In this document: piece by piece, positions 44,494 through 53,400 of the stretch | Numbering within the stretch: the stretch's first letter is position 1 | Layout: the number at the start of each line of letters is the position of its first letter | Assembly (NCBI GenBank): GCA_037200385.1 | Contig: JBBCGL010000001.1 | Span: 1,302,001 to 1,366,000, forward strand | Reading direction: 5' to 3' | DNA from: Rhizomicrobium sp. | GTDB lineage: Bacteria; Pseudomonadota; Alphaproteobacteria; Micropepsales; Micropepsaceae | DNA length: 64,000 nucleotides | Notes under the pieces: generated by a model | The model's input: only the letters and a program-made list of their open reading frames with translations | Told to the model about the DNA's origin: nothing | Databases searched by the model: none | Made by a program: the position numbers and the translations under genes

Positions 44494-46743
44494 TTAGGCC
44501 GACAGCAGCCGGCCTACGGCGTCCGCGAGGCTCCCGATCTCCAGCCGGTCGCGGATGAACGCCTCGCGGAGCAACTCGTCGGGAATGAAGCCGTCGAACT
44601 TCGCGGTGCGCAGATTGTCGGCCAGGAAGGCGAGGGTTTCCGCGGGCGGCGGTTTTGCGGCCAGCGCGCCCAGCGCTTCCTCGACCAGGGAAATGGTGGC
44701 GTCACCGACCGACAGGTGGATGCGGCTCTGCTCGACCTTGAGGCCCGCATAGCGCAACGCAAGCCGCAGGGTATCGAGCTTGGCCGTGCCGAGCCAGGGG
44801 AAGAGATGGATGCGTCCGTCGTCGGAAATCACCGGTCTGCGGTTCAACTGCAGTTGCGCATAGTTTTCGCGCCCTTCGGCCAGATGCCGCATCGCCTGGG
44901 CGTCCAGGTAAGCCGGGATCTCACTGCTCCGATAGACCCGCTCGATTTCGGCGGCGAGTTCGTCATGCAACGGCGCGGCCTCGCCTTCGAATCTCGGGAC
45001 GCGGCCGCCTGGAGCCGGCTCGACGAAGATCTTCCGGGCGCGGTCGTCAACGTTCACGACCTTCCAGCGCCGCCCCGCAAAGATCACGAAGTCGTCCGGG
45101 CCGAGCGCGTTCCGGACCGACAGCGTACCCAGCGTCTTGCCGTCCGCGATGAGCGTGCTTTCGTCGAGGCTCTCGAACACGGCATAGAAGCGGTAGTGAT
45201 CGGTGAGCCTTTCGCCCGCCGGACCCAGCATCAAGGTGCGATCCGGCGCCTGTTCGATCAGCCGCTCCTCGCGCGCCGCCATGCCTTTCAGGAGCGCCGC
45301 GTACTGCGCCGGCGCCACGGAGGCGAACGGCCCGGCGCCGCCCAGCAAGTCGAAGGCCGCCTGCGCCTGCGCACCGCCGCGCTCGGCGATGACGGACAAG
45401 GTCTGGTGCAGCAGAGTCGAAAGGTGCAGGCCGCCTTCGCGCGGCGGCTCGACCCATTGCCTTTGCAACAGGCGGATGGCGGCGACGCATTGGACGGTCT
45501 CGACCCGCAGGCGGTCGAAGAGGCTGCTGTCGGCGTGGAGCGGATGCTCGATGCCATAGATGCGCAGGACGGATGGCTTGCCGGCGCGCCGCCCGGAGCG
45601 GCCGATGCGCTGGCGCAGGGACGAGATGGAAGCGGGGGCGCCGACCTGGGCCACGCTCTCGACCGAGCCGATGTCGATGCCGAGTTCGAGGGTGGTGGTG
45701 GCGACCGCGGTGGTGGGAATGCCGCCCTCCTTCAACCGCTGCTCGAGCCATTCGCGCGTCTCGCGCGACAGGTTGCCGTGATGCGGGAAGAACTCGTTGG
45801 GAACGTGCGCTTGCTCGCAGAGAATCCGCAGCCGATCCGAGAGCGCCTCGGTATTGCGGCGGCTGCCGGCGAACACGAGGTGATTTCCGTTCGCGCGCAA
45901 CGTCGCGAAAAGATGCCGCGCGACCTGGAGCAAGGCGGGCGCGTCCCGCACACCGCCCGCGGCCTCCCCGGACCGCGCCTCGCTTTCCTCCTCCTCGTCA
46001 TCCTCCGCCGCGCCCAGGATACCGCGTATCTGCAGCCTCAATTCCGCGCCGGCGGCGGCGCTTCGGATCGTCGTGACCGTGGCGGTGCCGGCGGGATTGA
46101 GCCAGCGCGCGGCGACGTCGGGATCGCCGATGGTCGCCGACAACCCGACACGGCGCGGCCGGCGCTGGGTGCGCCGCTCAAGACGCTTGAGGAGCGATGC
46201 AAGCTGGACACCGCGCTCGCTGCCGAGAAAAACGTGCAGCTCGTCGATCACGACGAACTCGGTCTCGGCGAACATGCGGGTGAGGTCTTCGGGCCGCCGC
46301 AGGAAGATCGCTTCCAGCGATTCCGGCGTGATCAGCAAGACGCCCGCGGGATGCTCGCGGGCGCGCTGCTTGCCGGCGGCCGACGCGTCGCCGTGCCATT
46401 TGGTGACGGAGATCTCGAGGCGCTCGCACAGATCCTCCAGCCGCGCGAACTGGTCGTTGATCAGCGCCTTGAGCGGTCCGACATATATCGCGCGGATGCC
46501 GTCATGCGGGTGTTCGGCAATGCGGCTGAGGATCGGCAGGAACGCGGCTTCGGTCTTGCCCGAAGCGGTCGCGGCGGCGATGAGGATGTCGTCGCCGGTT
46601 TCGAGCAGCGTGTGGATCGCTTCGGCCTGGATGTCGCGCAGCTCGTTCCAGCCACGGTCCCATATCCAGCGCTGGATACGCGCATCGAGACGGCCGATCG
46701 CCGCGGCGTCAAAGCTTGATGGTGGCAAGCTCGTCATCTCCAT
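44494..46743 (-). CDS. Lhr-like DEAD/DEAH-box superfamily II helicase
   Basis: 749 residues. N-terminal Q-like region RDIQAEAIHTLL, Walker A ATASGKTEA (about 58-66), YVGPLKALINDQ, Walker B VIDELHVF (DELH box), SATIGDP, and motif VI RIGRSGRRAGKP. The C-terminal half (from about 520) is specific to Lhr-type or TerB-linked helicases and contains no recognised nuclease. Its start overlaps the ATPase gene by 35 bp. The TerB protein-ATPase-helicase order is a recurring cassette proposed to process nucleic acid in stress or phage response; that role is inference here. Confidence 0.85.
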   Translation of the reverse strand: MEMTSLPPSSFDAAAIGRLDARIQRWIWDRGWNELRDIQAEAIHTLLETGDDILIAAATASGKTEAAFLPILSRIAEHPHDGIRAIYVGPLKALINDQFARLEDLCERLEISVTKWHGDASAAGKQRAREHPAGVLLITPESLEAIFLRRPEDLTRMFAETEFVVIDELHVFLGSERGVQLASLLKRLERRTQRRPRRVGLSATIGDPDVAARWLNPAGTATVTTIRSAAAGAELRLQIRGILGAAEDDEEEESEARSGEAAGGVRDAPALLQVARHLFATLRANGNHLVFAGSRRNTEALSDRLRILCEQAHVPNEFFPHHGNLSRETREWLEQRLKEGGIPTTAVATTTLELGIDIGSVESVAQVGAPASISSLRQRIGRSGRRAGKPSVLRIYGIEHPLHADSSLFDRLRVETVQCVAAIRLLQRQWVEPPREGGLHLSTLLHQTLSVIAERGGAQAQAAFDLLGGAGPFASVAPAQYAALLKGMAAREERLIEQAPDRTLMLGPAGERLTDHYRFYAVFESLDESTLIADGKTLGTLSVRNALGPDDFVIFAGRRWKVVNVDDRARKIFVEPAPGGRVPRFEGEAAPLHDELAAEIERVYRSSEIPAYLDAQAMRHLAEGRENYAQLQLNRRPVISDDGRIHLFPWLGTAKLDTLRLALRYAGLKVEQSRIHLSVGDATISLVEEALGALAAKPPPAETLAFLADNLRTAKFDGFIPDELLREAFIRDRLEIGSLADAVGRLLSA

Positions 46744-48019
46744 CCGCCGCCGGCGCAGGATCGGGCGCCGCGTCGGCTTCCGGCGCGGCGGCGCCGACCA
46801 GCATCCTCCAATCCGTGCCCGGATTCTGCTCCAGCACCGACAGGATCTGCACGAACGCCTTGATCACGGTGCGCGGCGTGCGGAAATAGGCCTCGCCGAT
46901 GCGCTTATGGCAATGCTCCATGAATGCATCGAAGGCTTCGTCGGGCACCAGATGCTTGGCAGGATCGCCACCGGCGAAAACGCCGCGCAGCTTTTCCAGG
47001 AGGACGCGCAGATCTTCCGGCGTGAGCGCTTGCAACCGCAGGACCGGCCCGGAGAGGTCGACGAGCTCGCCCGTGGCATAGGCGTTCTCCGCCAGCCGCG
47101 ACTGCAAGGCGGGATAGCTGTAAAGGCCTCGACGCGTATCCATCAGGAATTCCGGAGTGCCGCCGAACAGGAATCCGATGCCGCCGGCCGAGCCTTGCAG
47201 CGCGTCGTTCACCATGCGCAGGATCTGCTCGTAATTGGCGGCACGCGCCTGGCCGCTTTGCAGCTTGTAGAGATTGACCATCTCGTCCAGCGAGACCAGC
47301 AGGCCGGCATAGCCCGCCAGGCGCACAAACGCGGCCAGCAGCTTCCAGTGATCGTAGATCGAGGCGTCATCGACGACGACGCGCACGCCGAGCGCCTGGC
47401 GCGCTTCTGTGCGGGTGCTGTACTCGCCGCGTATCCAGCGCAGCGCGGCGTCCTTGCCCGCTTGGTTTGCGGCCTCCGCCGCGTGCCAGTAGGCCGACAG
47501 CACTTGCGCGAAATCATAGCCGCCGACGAGCTCGCGCAGCGACGCAAGCTTGGCCTGGATGACGTCTTCGATCGCAGTCTGGCTCTTGCGGGCTTCGTCG
47601 TTGGCATCCGACACAAAGCGTTCGACGACGTTGGACAGCGCGCCGCCGTCCGGCTTGTTGCGTGTCGAAAGATTGCGCAGGCTTTCGGCATAGAGATTGC
47701 GGGCCTGCCCGCCGGACGCCTGCAGGCGGCGATCGGGCGCGAGGTCGGCCGAGATCGTGACCAGCCGCTTCTCCATCGCCATCAGCCGGATCAGGGTGAG
47801 AAAGAAGGTCTTGCCCGCGCCATACTCGCCGACGATGAAGCGTACCGCGCTGCCGCCGTCCGCGATCCGGTCGAGGTCGCGTACCAGCGCCTGTATCTCC
47901 CTCAATCGTCCGACCTGGATGTGCTTCAGTCCGATGCGCGGCACGACGCCGGCGCCGAGCGCCTGGATGATGGTGTCGCGTTCCTTGGGCCGGATCGCAG
48001 AATCGCCGGGATTGCTCAT
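46709..48019 (-). CDS. P-loop ATPase (DUF2791 / BREX BrxD-like ATP-binding protein)
   Basis: About 436 residues from ATG 48019, which overlaps the TerB-gene stop (ATGA). Walker A is GEYGAGKT (64-71) in VRFIVGEYGAGKTFFLTLIR; Walker B is GLLVSLDEMVNL; FLFGGTPEFLMDTRRGLYSY and LQALTPEDLRVLLEKLR match the family's sensor region. A low-complexity acidic tail follows residue 410. Relatives occur in BREX (BrxD) and in TerB-helicase cassettes. Probably works with the helicase encoded next. Confidence 0.8.
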   Translation of the reverse strand: MSNPGDSAIRPKERDTIIQALGAGVVPRIGLKHIQVGRLREIQALVRDLDRIADGGSAVRFIVGEYGAGKTFFLTLIRLMAMEKRLVTISADLAPDRRLQASGGQARNLYAESLRNLSTRNKPDGGALSNVVERFVSDANDEARKSQTAIEDVIQAKLASLRELVGGYDFAQVLSAYWHAAEAANQAGKDAALRWIRGEYSTRTEARQALGVRVVVDDASIYDHWKLLAAFVRLAGYAGLLVSLDEMVNLYKLQSGQARAANYEQILRMVNDALQGSAGGIGFLFGGTPEFLMDTRRGLYSYPALQSRLAENAYATGELVDLSGPVLRLQALTPEDLRVLLEKLRGVFAGGDPAKHLVPDEAFDAFMEHCHKRIGEAYFRTPRTVIKAFVQILSVLEQNPGTDWRMLVGAAAPEADAAPDPAPAADGDDELATIKL

Positions 48020-50757
48020 GCGCTCGCTCTTTCCGATACGTGCAGAAGAGAGCGGTCGATCGTGATCGCAGCGCCCTCGTCCAGCAATGGTTGGTCGAAT
48101 CTTCCGAAAGCCCAGTCGTTGACGGCTTCGATGGCGCCATCGGGCAAGACATCGCAGGCATGCGCCAATTCGGCGAATTCGGCGCGGTCGATGGAGGCGC
48201 GTTCGCCCAGGGCGCAGACCAGGCTGGCATAACGCGGGTCCAGGCCATCGAGATCGTATTTCGCGACGATCGAGGCCTGCGCTACGACGCGTGTGGGCGT
48301 TGCCGGCGGCGCGTCGTCGACGAAGATCTTGCCCAGCAGCGCGCCGACCTCGGCGGTCTCGGCGCGGGTCCGTGCAAGGCGGCCCGGATCGAGTTGAATC
48401 GATTTGCGCAAGACCGCCGCGCCGGCCTGTGCCGCGGGAATGGCGGCATCGGGTTTTGCAGCGGCAGGCAGATCGGCCGTCGACGCGCTCAGCCCCTGAA
48501 GATCGGAATAAAGCTGCGCTTCGGGCAGATCCAGGACCTTGTAGAGCTTCTCCAGCAACTGCACCTCTTCGATCGCGAGCCGGTCGTCGGCGGTGGCGAC
48601 GGACACCGCGAAGCGGGCCAGCGCCGAGCGTTCGTCCAGGCTGCGTTCGCCGAGCCGCCTGAAACTGCGCGGCACCACCGGTTTCTTCATGCGATACGCG
48701 ACACGCGCCAAGAGGCGCACGCGGTCCGCCCCGCCGAGCTCGACATTCGCGGCAAGCTCCCGTTCGATGGCGGCGAACTCGGACGGTGCGAACACGCCGT
48801 CGGCGGCGGCCACCATGGCACCGAGGTCGATGCGCAGCATCGCAGCGAGGAACTGCGGACCGGGCGCGGGCTCCTTGTCCGCATCCTTCGCTTCGAACAG
48901 CACGGCGACGTCGCCGAACCCCATGCGGGAATAATCGATGCGCGGGTCGGGCTCCATCCCGAAACCGCAAGCGCCCAAGGCGCGCGCCAGCCGCAACATG
49001 TCGGCCTTGCCGTAATTACCGTTGCCATCCGAGGAGATACCCGCAGCGGCGGCGAGATCGTTCAGCGGCAGAAGCGCCGCCGGAGACGTCCAGGTCTTGG
49101 CGACGAATTGCTTCAACGCCTGAAGCGGCTCGGCCGCAGGCGCGTCGCGCAGCGCCGGCGGCAGGGCCAGGGCGACGTCCAGCGGCTCGCGCCTGTCCGC
49201 GGCGCGCCCGGCGCGTTGGGCGTAGGGCTCAAGCTCGGCCTCGCAAGCATCGACGAGCGTTTGCACGGCATTGAGCGGGGCCGTCACGCCGCCGACGTCC
49301 GGCCAGTCCTCGAACACGCCATGCAGCGCGACCGAGAACGAGCCGCTGGCGGCCTTGTAGGTCGCCGAGAGCTTGCGCGCCGGCGGCGCGACTTTCCAGC
49401 CCTGCGGGTATGTCTCGGCAAAGCGCAGCGCGAAGAGTTTGCAGAACTCTTCGGGGCAGCGCACGACAAGCCGGGCCGGGACCCGCTTGTCGGGGTGGGC
49501 GCAAAACCAGGACAGCATCTGATCGGCCGAGAGCGGCTGCCCGGCGGCGATCTGGCGGCCGAGCGCAGCACGCAGGCCAAGCGGCAGCTCCCATATCCGC
49601 TTGCGCAGTTGCGCTGGCGGAACCGGACCGGCCACGCCCGCCCGCAACGCGGCTGCATCGAGAAGCGCGTCCGCATAGCGCGCAAAGGAGTGATTGCCGC
49701 CATAGATCGCAAGCAGCCGACGGACCTCGGCGACGATCGCGTCGGCATCGGCGCGCGCATCGTCGAGGAACAGGCGGCGTTCGAGGCCGTAGAAGTAGAG
49801 GAAGACATAGCCGATATAGGCATCGGGATCGGACTTGCCCGTCGCCAGCCAGTTCAGATAGGAGGCGCGCGATGCCGGATCGAGGCCGGCGTAGGACGGA
49901 TAGTAGGACATACCCGCGCCGTCGTCATTGCGCGCATCCGGCGACACGGCAAAGCCGGGATTGATCAGGCAGTTTTCGCTGCCGAGACCGTCCTGCCGGG
50001 CCAGCGCCGCGCCGACATAGACAAGGCCGGACGAGATCCGGTAGCCGGCGATGGTCGCCGCCTGCCCCGCCGGCACCCAGGCGTGACGCGCCTGCTCCAT
50101 GCGCTCGAGGGCGGTGTCGGGCTCTCGCGCCGCGACGATATCGATTTCAATCGGCATGCGAACCTTCCACCAATCCTGCTTCGCAGGCACGTCTTGCACG
50201 GACACAGCGGTTCGACTCTTGACTGAAGTCTGCTGCGAAAGGGGCGTCTCGATTTGCCTCTTTATCGGAGTTGACTGCGGCAAAGGTGCAAAGACAGCCG
50301 CTGCTTTTCCGCGACGCGAATACCAGACGACGACTGCAATGCCGCCCGCGAGAAAAAGAACGATAAACATTCCGGTGCCGCTACCACTGGACGCGCTGCC
50401 GGTAGCGGCAAGCGCAACAGGCTCAGCCGGCGCAGCGGCAACCGGATCGGCAGTCGGCGGTTCCTTGATATTCAACGCAGCGAGCGTCGCGTCATCGAGC
50501 CGGCCGGTCGCCGGCAGGCTGATCTGCCGCTGGAATTTGCGCAGCGCCTGCCGCGTACGGCGCCCCGCGGCGCCATCGGCGGGTCCCGGATCGTAGCCCA
50601 GCGACGTCAGCGCCTGCTGCGCCGCGCGCGTCTGGTCCGATGTCGCCGCAGCAGCTTCCGCCGGAACAACCGCCGCCAAGAGCAACGCGAGCCCAGCGAG
50701 CACCACGAGCCGCAGTCGGCCGGTCAAACGACGAGCTGTCTCCCGATGCTTCGACAC
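48016..50757 (-). CDS. TerB_N/TerB/TerB_C protein with periplasmic peptidoglycan-binding domain
   Basis: 913 residues from GTG 50757. Residues 1-37 are a signal sequence or anchor. Residues about 42-96 form a peptidoglycan_binding_1 domain (TRAAQQALTSLGYDPGPADG, then RRTRQALRKFQ). A transmembrane helix (about 129-146, MFIVLFLAGGIAVVVWY) precedes the large cytoplasmic part: TerB_N-like (about 195-400, WVPAGQAATIAGYRISSGLVYVG), a TerB-like helical core (about 640-760, MVAADGVFAPSEFAAIERELA and ATADDRLAIEEVQLLEKLYKVL), and TerB_C-like (about 800-913). It would link the cell wall to a cytoplasmic ATPase-helicase pair. The domain fusion is unusual; role inferred. Confidence 0.75.
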   Translation of the reverse strand: MSKHRETARRLTGRLRLVVLAGLALLLAAVVPAEAAAATSDQTRAAQQALTSLGYDPGPADGAAGRRTRQALRKFQRQISLPATGRLDDATLAALNIKEPPTADPVAAAPAEPVALAATGSASSGSGTGMFIVLFLAGGIAVVVWYSRRGKAAAVFAPLPQSTPIKRQIETPLSQQTSVKSRTAVSVQDVPAKQDWWKVRMPIEIDIVAAREPDTALERMEQARHAWVPAGQAATIAGYRISSGLVYVGAALARQDGLGSENCLINPGFAVSPDARNDDGAGMSYYPSYAGLDPASRASYLNWLATGKSDPDAYIGYVFLYFYGLERRLFLDDARADADAIVAEVRRLLAIYGGNHSFARYADALLDAAALRAGVAGPVPPAQLRKRIWELPLGLRAALGRQIAAGQPLSADQMLSWFCAHPDKRVPARLVVRCPEEFCKLFALRFAETYPQGWKVAPPARKLSATYKAASGSFSVALHGVFEDWPDVGGVTAPLNAVQTLVDACEAELEPYAQRAGRAADRREPLDVALALPPALRDAPAAEPLQALKQFVAKTWTSPAALLPLNDLAAAAGISSDGNGNYGKADMLRLARALGACGFGMEPDPRIDYSRMGFGDVAVLFEAKDADKEPAPGPQFLAAMLRIDLGAMVAAADGVFAPSEFAAIERELAANVELGGADRVRLLARVAYRMKKPVVPRSFRRLGERSLDERSALARFAVSVATADDRLAIEEVQLLEKLYKVLDLPEAQLYSDLQGLSASTADLPAAAKPDAAIPAAQAGAAVLRKSIQLDPGRLARTRAETAEVGALLGKIFVDDAPPATPTRVVAQASIVAKYDLDGLDPRYASLVCALGERASIDRAEFAELAHACDVLPDGAIEAVNDWAFGRFDQPLLDEGAAITIDRSLLHVSERASA

Positions 50758-51311
50758 GGCCCCGCCCCAAGGGAGTAAACAATCATCAATTGCGTGCCGG
50801 TCAACTGCATTGGCTCAAAGATGGCCGGCCAGATGTTTAGCAGTACACACAAAGAGAAGGGGCGGCGAGCCTCGGCGCGCCGCCCCATTTCGTGCTCGTT
50901 TCGAACTTGTTAACGGAAAGCTCTAAATCACCAGACCGCTAAGTCTTTGGCAAAACCTGTCGTCACTGTTCTTGCACCGAGACTAAGTTTCCACTCACGT
51001 TCAGGTTGTGTCAATATCGAATGCGACTGGTTTGAGGATGGGGCAGCTACGCCATCCAGGACACGCCGGCGATGGTGGGTGGCAAAGCACTACGGACGCT
51101 TCTGCCTCAGGACAAGGCCGCGCTCGCCGCTCAAATTCCGAACAAGGTTTGGAGGCGGCTTAGAAGCCGCATCTACAAGCGCTGCTCGCAGCGCGCATTC
51201 AGACAGCCATCATTGCGACCGTCGTCGAGGTGATGTTAGTGGGAAGTTCTCTGCTATGCTTGGATTTCAGGTCCGTGAACCATTCTCATAATTGGGAAGA
51301 CATTGATAGCG
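50758..51311. other. Divergent intergenic region with a GC-rich hairpin
   Basis: About 550 bp between the TerB operon (minus) and the 53-aa membrane peptide (plus). It contains an inverted repeat GGGGCGGCG (50859-50867) / CGCCGCCCC (50878-50886) without a T-run. A frame at 50947-51291 and another fragment around 51050-51233 look partly codon-like but match no family I recognise. No convincing start or ribosome-binding site is seen. Base composition between 50900 and 51020 is more AT-rich than the flanks, suiting promoters. Confidence 0.5.
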
Positions 51312-51473
51312 ATGGCTATTGCCGAGAAGAACGCGATTTCCGCCTTGGTGACGGTGTCGGACCGCCGTTTCGAGGATTTCCTCGCGCCCGGCCTTTCGGC
51401 GCTGATGTTCGCAATCGCGGGCGCAGGTTTTGTGATTTCTGCGTTCTCGCTTTGCTGCGGCGGCGATTGCTGA
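51312..51473 (+). CDS. Small single-helix membrane protein (53 aa)
   Basis: A frame of 53 codons begins ATG GCT ATT GCC (MAIAEKNAIS) and ends CCGGDC-stop. The N-terminal half is soluble (LVTVSDRRFEDFLAPG) and the C-terminal half is one hydrophobic helix (LSALMFAIAGAGFVISAFSL) followed by a Cys pair and a third Cys. The stop codon overlaps the next ATG (TGATG), a clear sign of translational coupling and the best evidence that it is real. Shine-Dalgarno is weak. Function unknown; it may be a partner of the two-helix protein downstream. Confidence 0.6.
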   Translation: MAIAEKNAISALVTVSDRRFEDFLAPGLSALMFAIAGAGFVISAFSLCCGGDC

Positions 51474-51883
51474 TGAGTTCGTCAAACCAGCGCAAACCGC
51501 TCCTGCTGCCTTGGATGTCGGTCGGCGCGCTGTTCATCGGCATGATGTTCGTTGGCGGCTCGTATTACTCACCGCAAGAGTCGAGCGCCGGCGTCGCGTG
51601 GGCTGGGATCGCTCTGATAGTCTTCGTGACGTTCGCCGGCGCCGCTCGCTATGTGGCGGAAAAATTATCCTGGGAAGCAGAGCTGCGCGGCTATGAACAC
51701 GCGCTCGATGCATTCCAGATGGCCAATTCGGTCTTGGACGACCTTGCGACGGGCGACCTGTCTGTTGCAGCAAAGGACGCGCGCCGCAAGGACCTTATTT
51801 TCCTGCTGGGCCGAAAGGCACTGGCAGAGAACGAGAGCTGGCTGCGCGCCCATCGCGAGCGGCCACTCGAACCGGCTTACTGA
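51473..51883 (+). CDS. Two-transmembrane SLATT-like protein
   Basis: About 136 residues from ATG 51473, which overlaps the stop of the 53-aa gene. Two hydrophobic helices lie at about 10-34 and 39-63, followed by an amphipathic cytoplasmic tail with WEAELRGYEHALDAFQMA. The ending FLLGRKALAENESWLRAHRERPLEP resembles the tails of SLATT two-helix membrane effectors found in nucleotide-based defence systems. That family call is from memory of the motif and should be tested. The GNAT gene starts 3 bp after its stop. Confidence 0.55.
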   Translation: MSSSNQRKPLLLPWMSVGALFIGMMFVGGSYYSPQESSAGVAWAGIALIVFVTFAGAARYVAEKLSWEAELRGYEHALDAFQMANSVLDDLATGDLSVAAKDARRKDLIFLLGRKALAENESWLRAHRERPLEPAY

Positions 51884-51886
51884 GCG

Positions 51887-53296
51887 ATGCCGCCGCAACT
51901 TCGCGACCTAACGGATTCGCCAGCCGATTTGGCGCTCCTTTTCCGATTTTACGAAGGAGTCTATGTCGCCAATTTCCCCGATGCGGACGAGCGCGAGTCA
52001 CTTGCAAACATGCAACGCTATCTCACCCTCAAGCGCGAGGGTTGGTATGGGCGCAACAACTATCACATCGCGTTACTAATGGATGAAGGCCAGGTCGTGG
52101 CCGCATCGGTCAGCGATTATTTCGCCGATGTAAATTTTGGCGTCATCGAATTCATTCTGGTGGACGAAGGGCGGCGCGGCAGCGGCCTTGGCCGCCGCAT
52201 CCACGAGGCTACACTTGCGCTGTTGCATGACGATGCGCGCAGGACTGGCAAGGAAGGACTAGACGCCAACATTATCGAACTCAACGATCCGTTCCGTGTG
52301 CCGGCCAAGCGAGACAATTTCGATCCCTTCTCGCGGGCAATGGCTTGGAACGGATGGGGCTATGGCCACCTGCGGTTTCGCTATGTCCAACCATCATTGT
52401 CGGCCAATCAAAAGCCGGTTGACTGTTTGATCCTGGCCGCGAAACCGTTCGCCCCAGAATTTGCGCAATCGATACCATCCGAGCGTGTCCGGCAATTTCT
52501 CGAGGCTTATCTCATTCTGGCCATGCGCATTCCGGTTCCCATGCGCAATGCGACCTTTCGTTCAATGGCCGAGGATCTCGGCACGGTCGAGCGCGTCGCG
52601 ATCGAACCTCTCGCGCGCTATATTGGTCGCTCACCCTCGCCCGCGCTAGACGTCCGCGAAACCACCGGACCTTCCGACGCCAATTTCGTTGGAGCGACGG
52701 CGGTCTATGCTCGCGCATTCCCGCCGGGGCCCTCCACGGTCGATCCTTCCACCTTTGTCCGGTCGTTATCGCGCATGCGTACACGGAAGCATCACCACTA
52801 CCACTTCTGGGCATTGGCGGAGACGCCGGTTGCACCGGTCCACGGCATGGCCGCTTTCTTTGTGATGCCCAGTTTTGGTTTTGGCGGATATATCGCGCTA
52901 GAGGCGCCACTCGCGGGCGCCGGCCTGTCGCGCGTCCTGCTCAAGCGGATGGAAGAACGCATGATCCGCGACGAGCCGGATGTGCGCGAGTGGTATATCG
53001 AATGCGATCCGAATTCGGTTCAGCAACGCATCTTCGAACATCTGGGCTTCGTGCCCGTGCCTACTCGCTATCACCAACCGCAGCTTGGTTCGTCTGATGG
53101 TGGAACGGCTCTCGGGCCCGAGCTCATCTTGATGCGCAAGGGACTGGGTAAGGAATTCGACAGGCGGCCAATTTCGCGGCGCAGGCTCGGCACGGTGCTG
53201 CGCGGGATACTCAAAGTGGTTTATGGCATCCGCGATCCTGAACAATCGCCAAGCTTTCGCACAGCCATCGATACCTTTGCGCAACATTCGAAATGA
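51887..53296 (+). CDS. Double-GNAT-domain acetyltransferase-like protein
   Basis: 469 residues. The first GNAT-like domain (about 10-170) contains GVIEFILVDEGRRGSGLGRRIHEATL, where RRGSGLG fits the acetyl-CoA pyrophosphate loop. A second one (about 240-425) has GYIALEAPLAGAGLSRVLLKRMEERM and YIECDPNSVQQRIFEHLGFVPV, the latter resembling the final strand-helix of GNAT folds. A C-terminal basic segment follows. The target is unknown. It lies between the SLATT-like and TIR-WD40 genes on the same strand, so it may be part of that putative operon. Confidence 0.7.
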   Translation: MPPQLRDLTDSPADLALLFRFYEGVYVANFPDADERESLANMQRYLTLKREGWYGRNNYHIALLMDEGQVVAASVSDYFADVNFGVIEFILVDEGRRGSGLGRRIHEATLALLHDDARRTGKEGLDANIIELNDPFRVPAKRDNFDPFSRAMAWNGWGYGHLRFRYVQPSLSANQKPVDCLILAAKPFAPEFAQSIPSERVRQFLEAYLILAMRIPVPMRNATFRSMAEDLGTVERVAIEPLARYIGRSPSPALDVRETTGPSDANFVGATAVYARAFPPGPSTVDPSTFVRSLSRMRTRKHHHYHFWALAETPVAPVHGMAAFFVMPSFGFGGYIALEAPLAGAGLSRVLLKRMEERMIRDEPDVREWYIECDPNSVQQRIFEHLGFVPVPTRYHQPQLGSSDGGTALGPELILMRKGLGKEFDRRPISRRRLGTVLRGILKVVYGIRDPEQSPSFRTAIDTFAQHSK

Positions 53297-53400
53297 CAAG
53301 CGATCAGCTCGGTTCGGCACTGTGACACTGGCGCACGATTATTGACTAGAGTTCTTTCTGTGTCAGGCTGCCTTAAGGGGAATTGGATATTGGGGTAGGT

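Noticed and set aside
44716-46719. 667-codon plus-strand frame opposite the helicase
   Set aside because: Mirror of the helicase coding bias; no recognisable motifs.
46709-48019. A complete BREX system around the BrxD-like ATPase
   Set aside because: No PglX methylase, PglZ, BrxC or BrxL homologue nearby; the TerB-helicase cassette explains it better.
48040-50226. 728-codon plus-strand frame opposite the TerB gene
   Set aside because: Antisense shadow; the minus-strand product has recognisable domains and coupled neighbours.
50947-51291. 114-codon plus-strand frame before the small membrane peptide
   Set aside because: No ribosome-binding site, no family, basic low-quality composition; it also overlaps the likely promoter.
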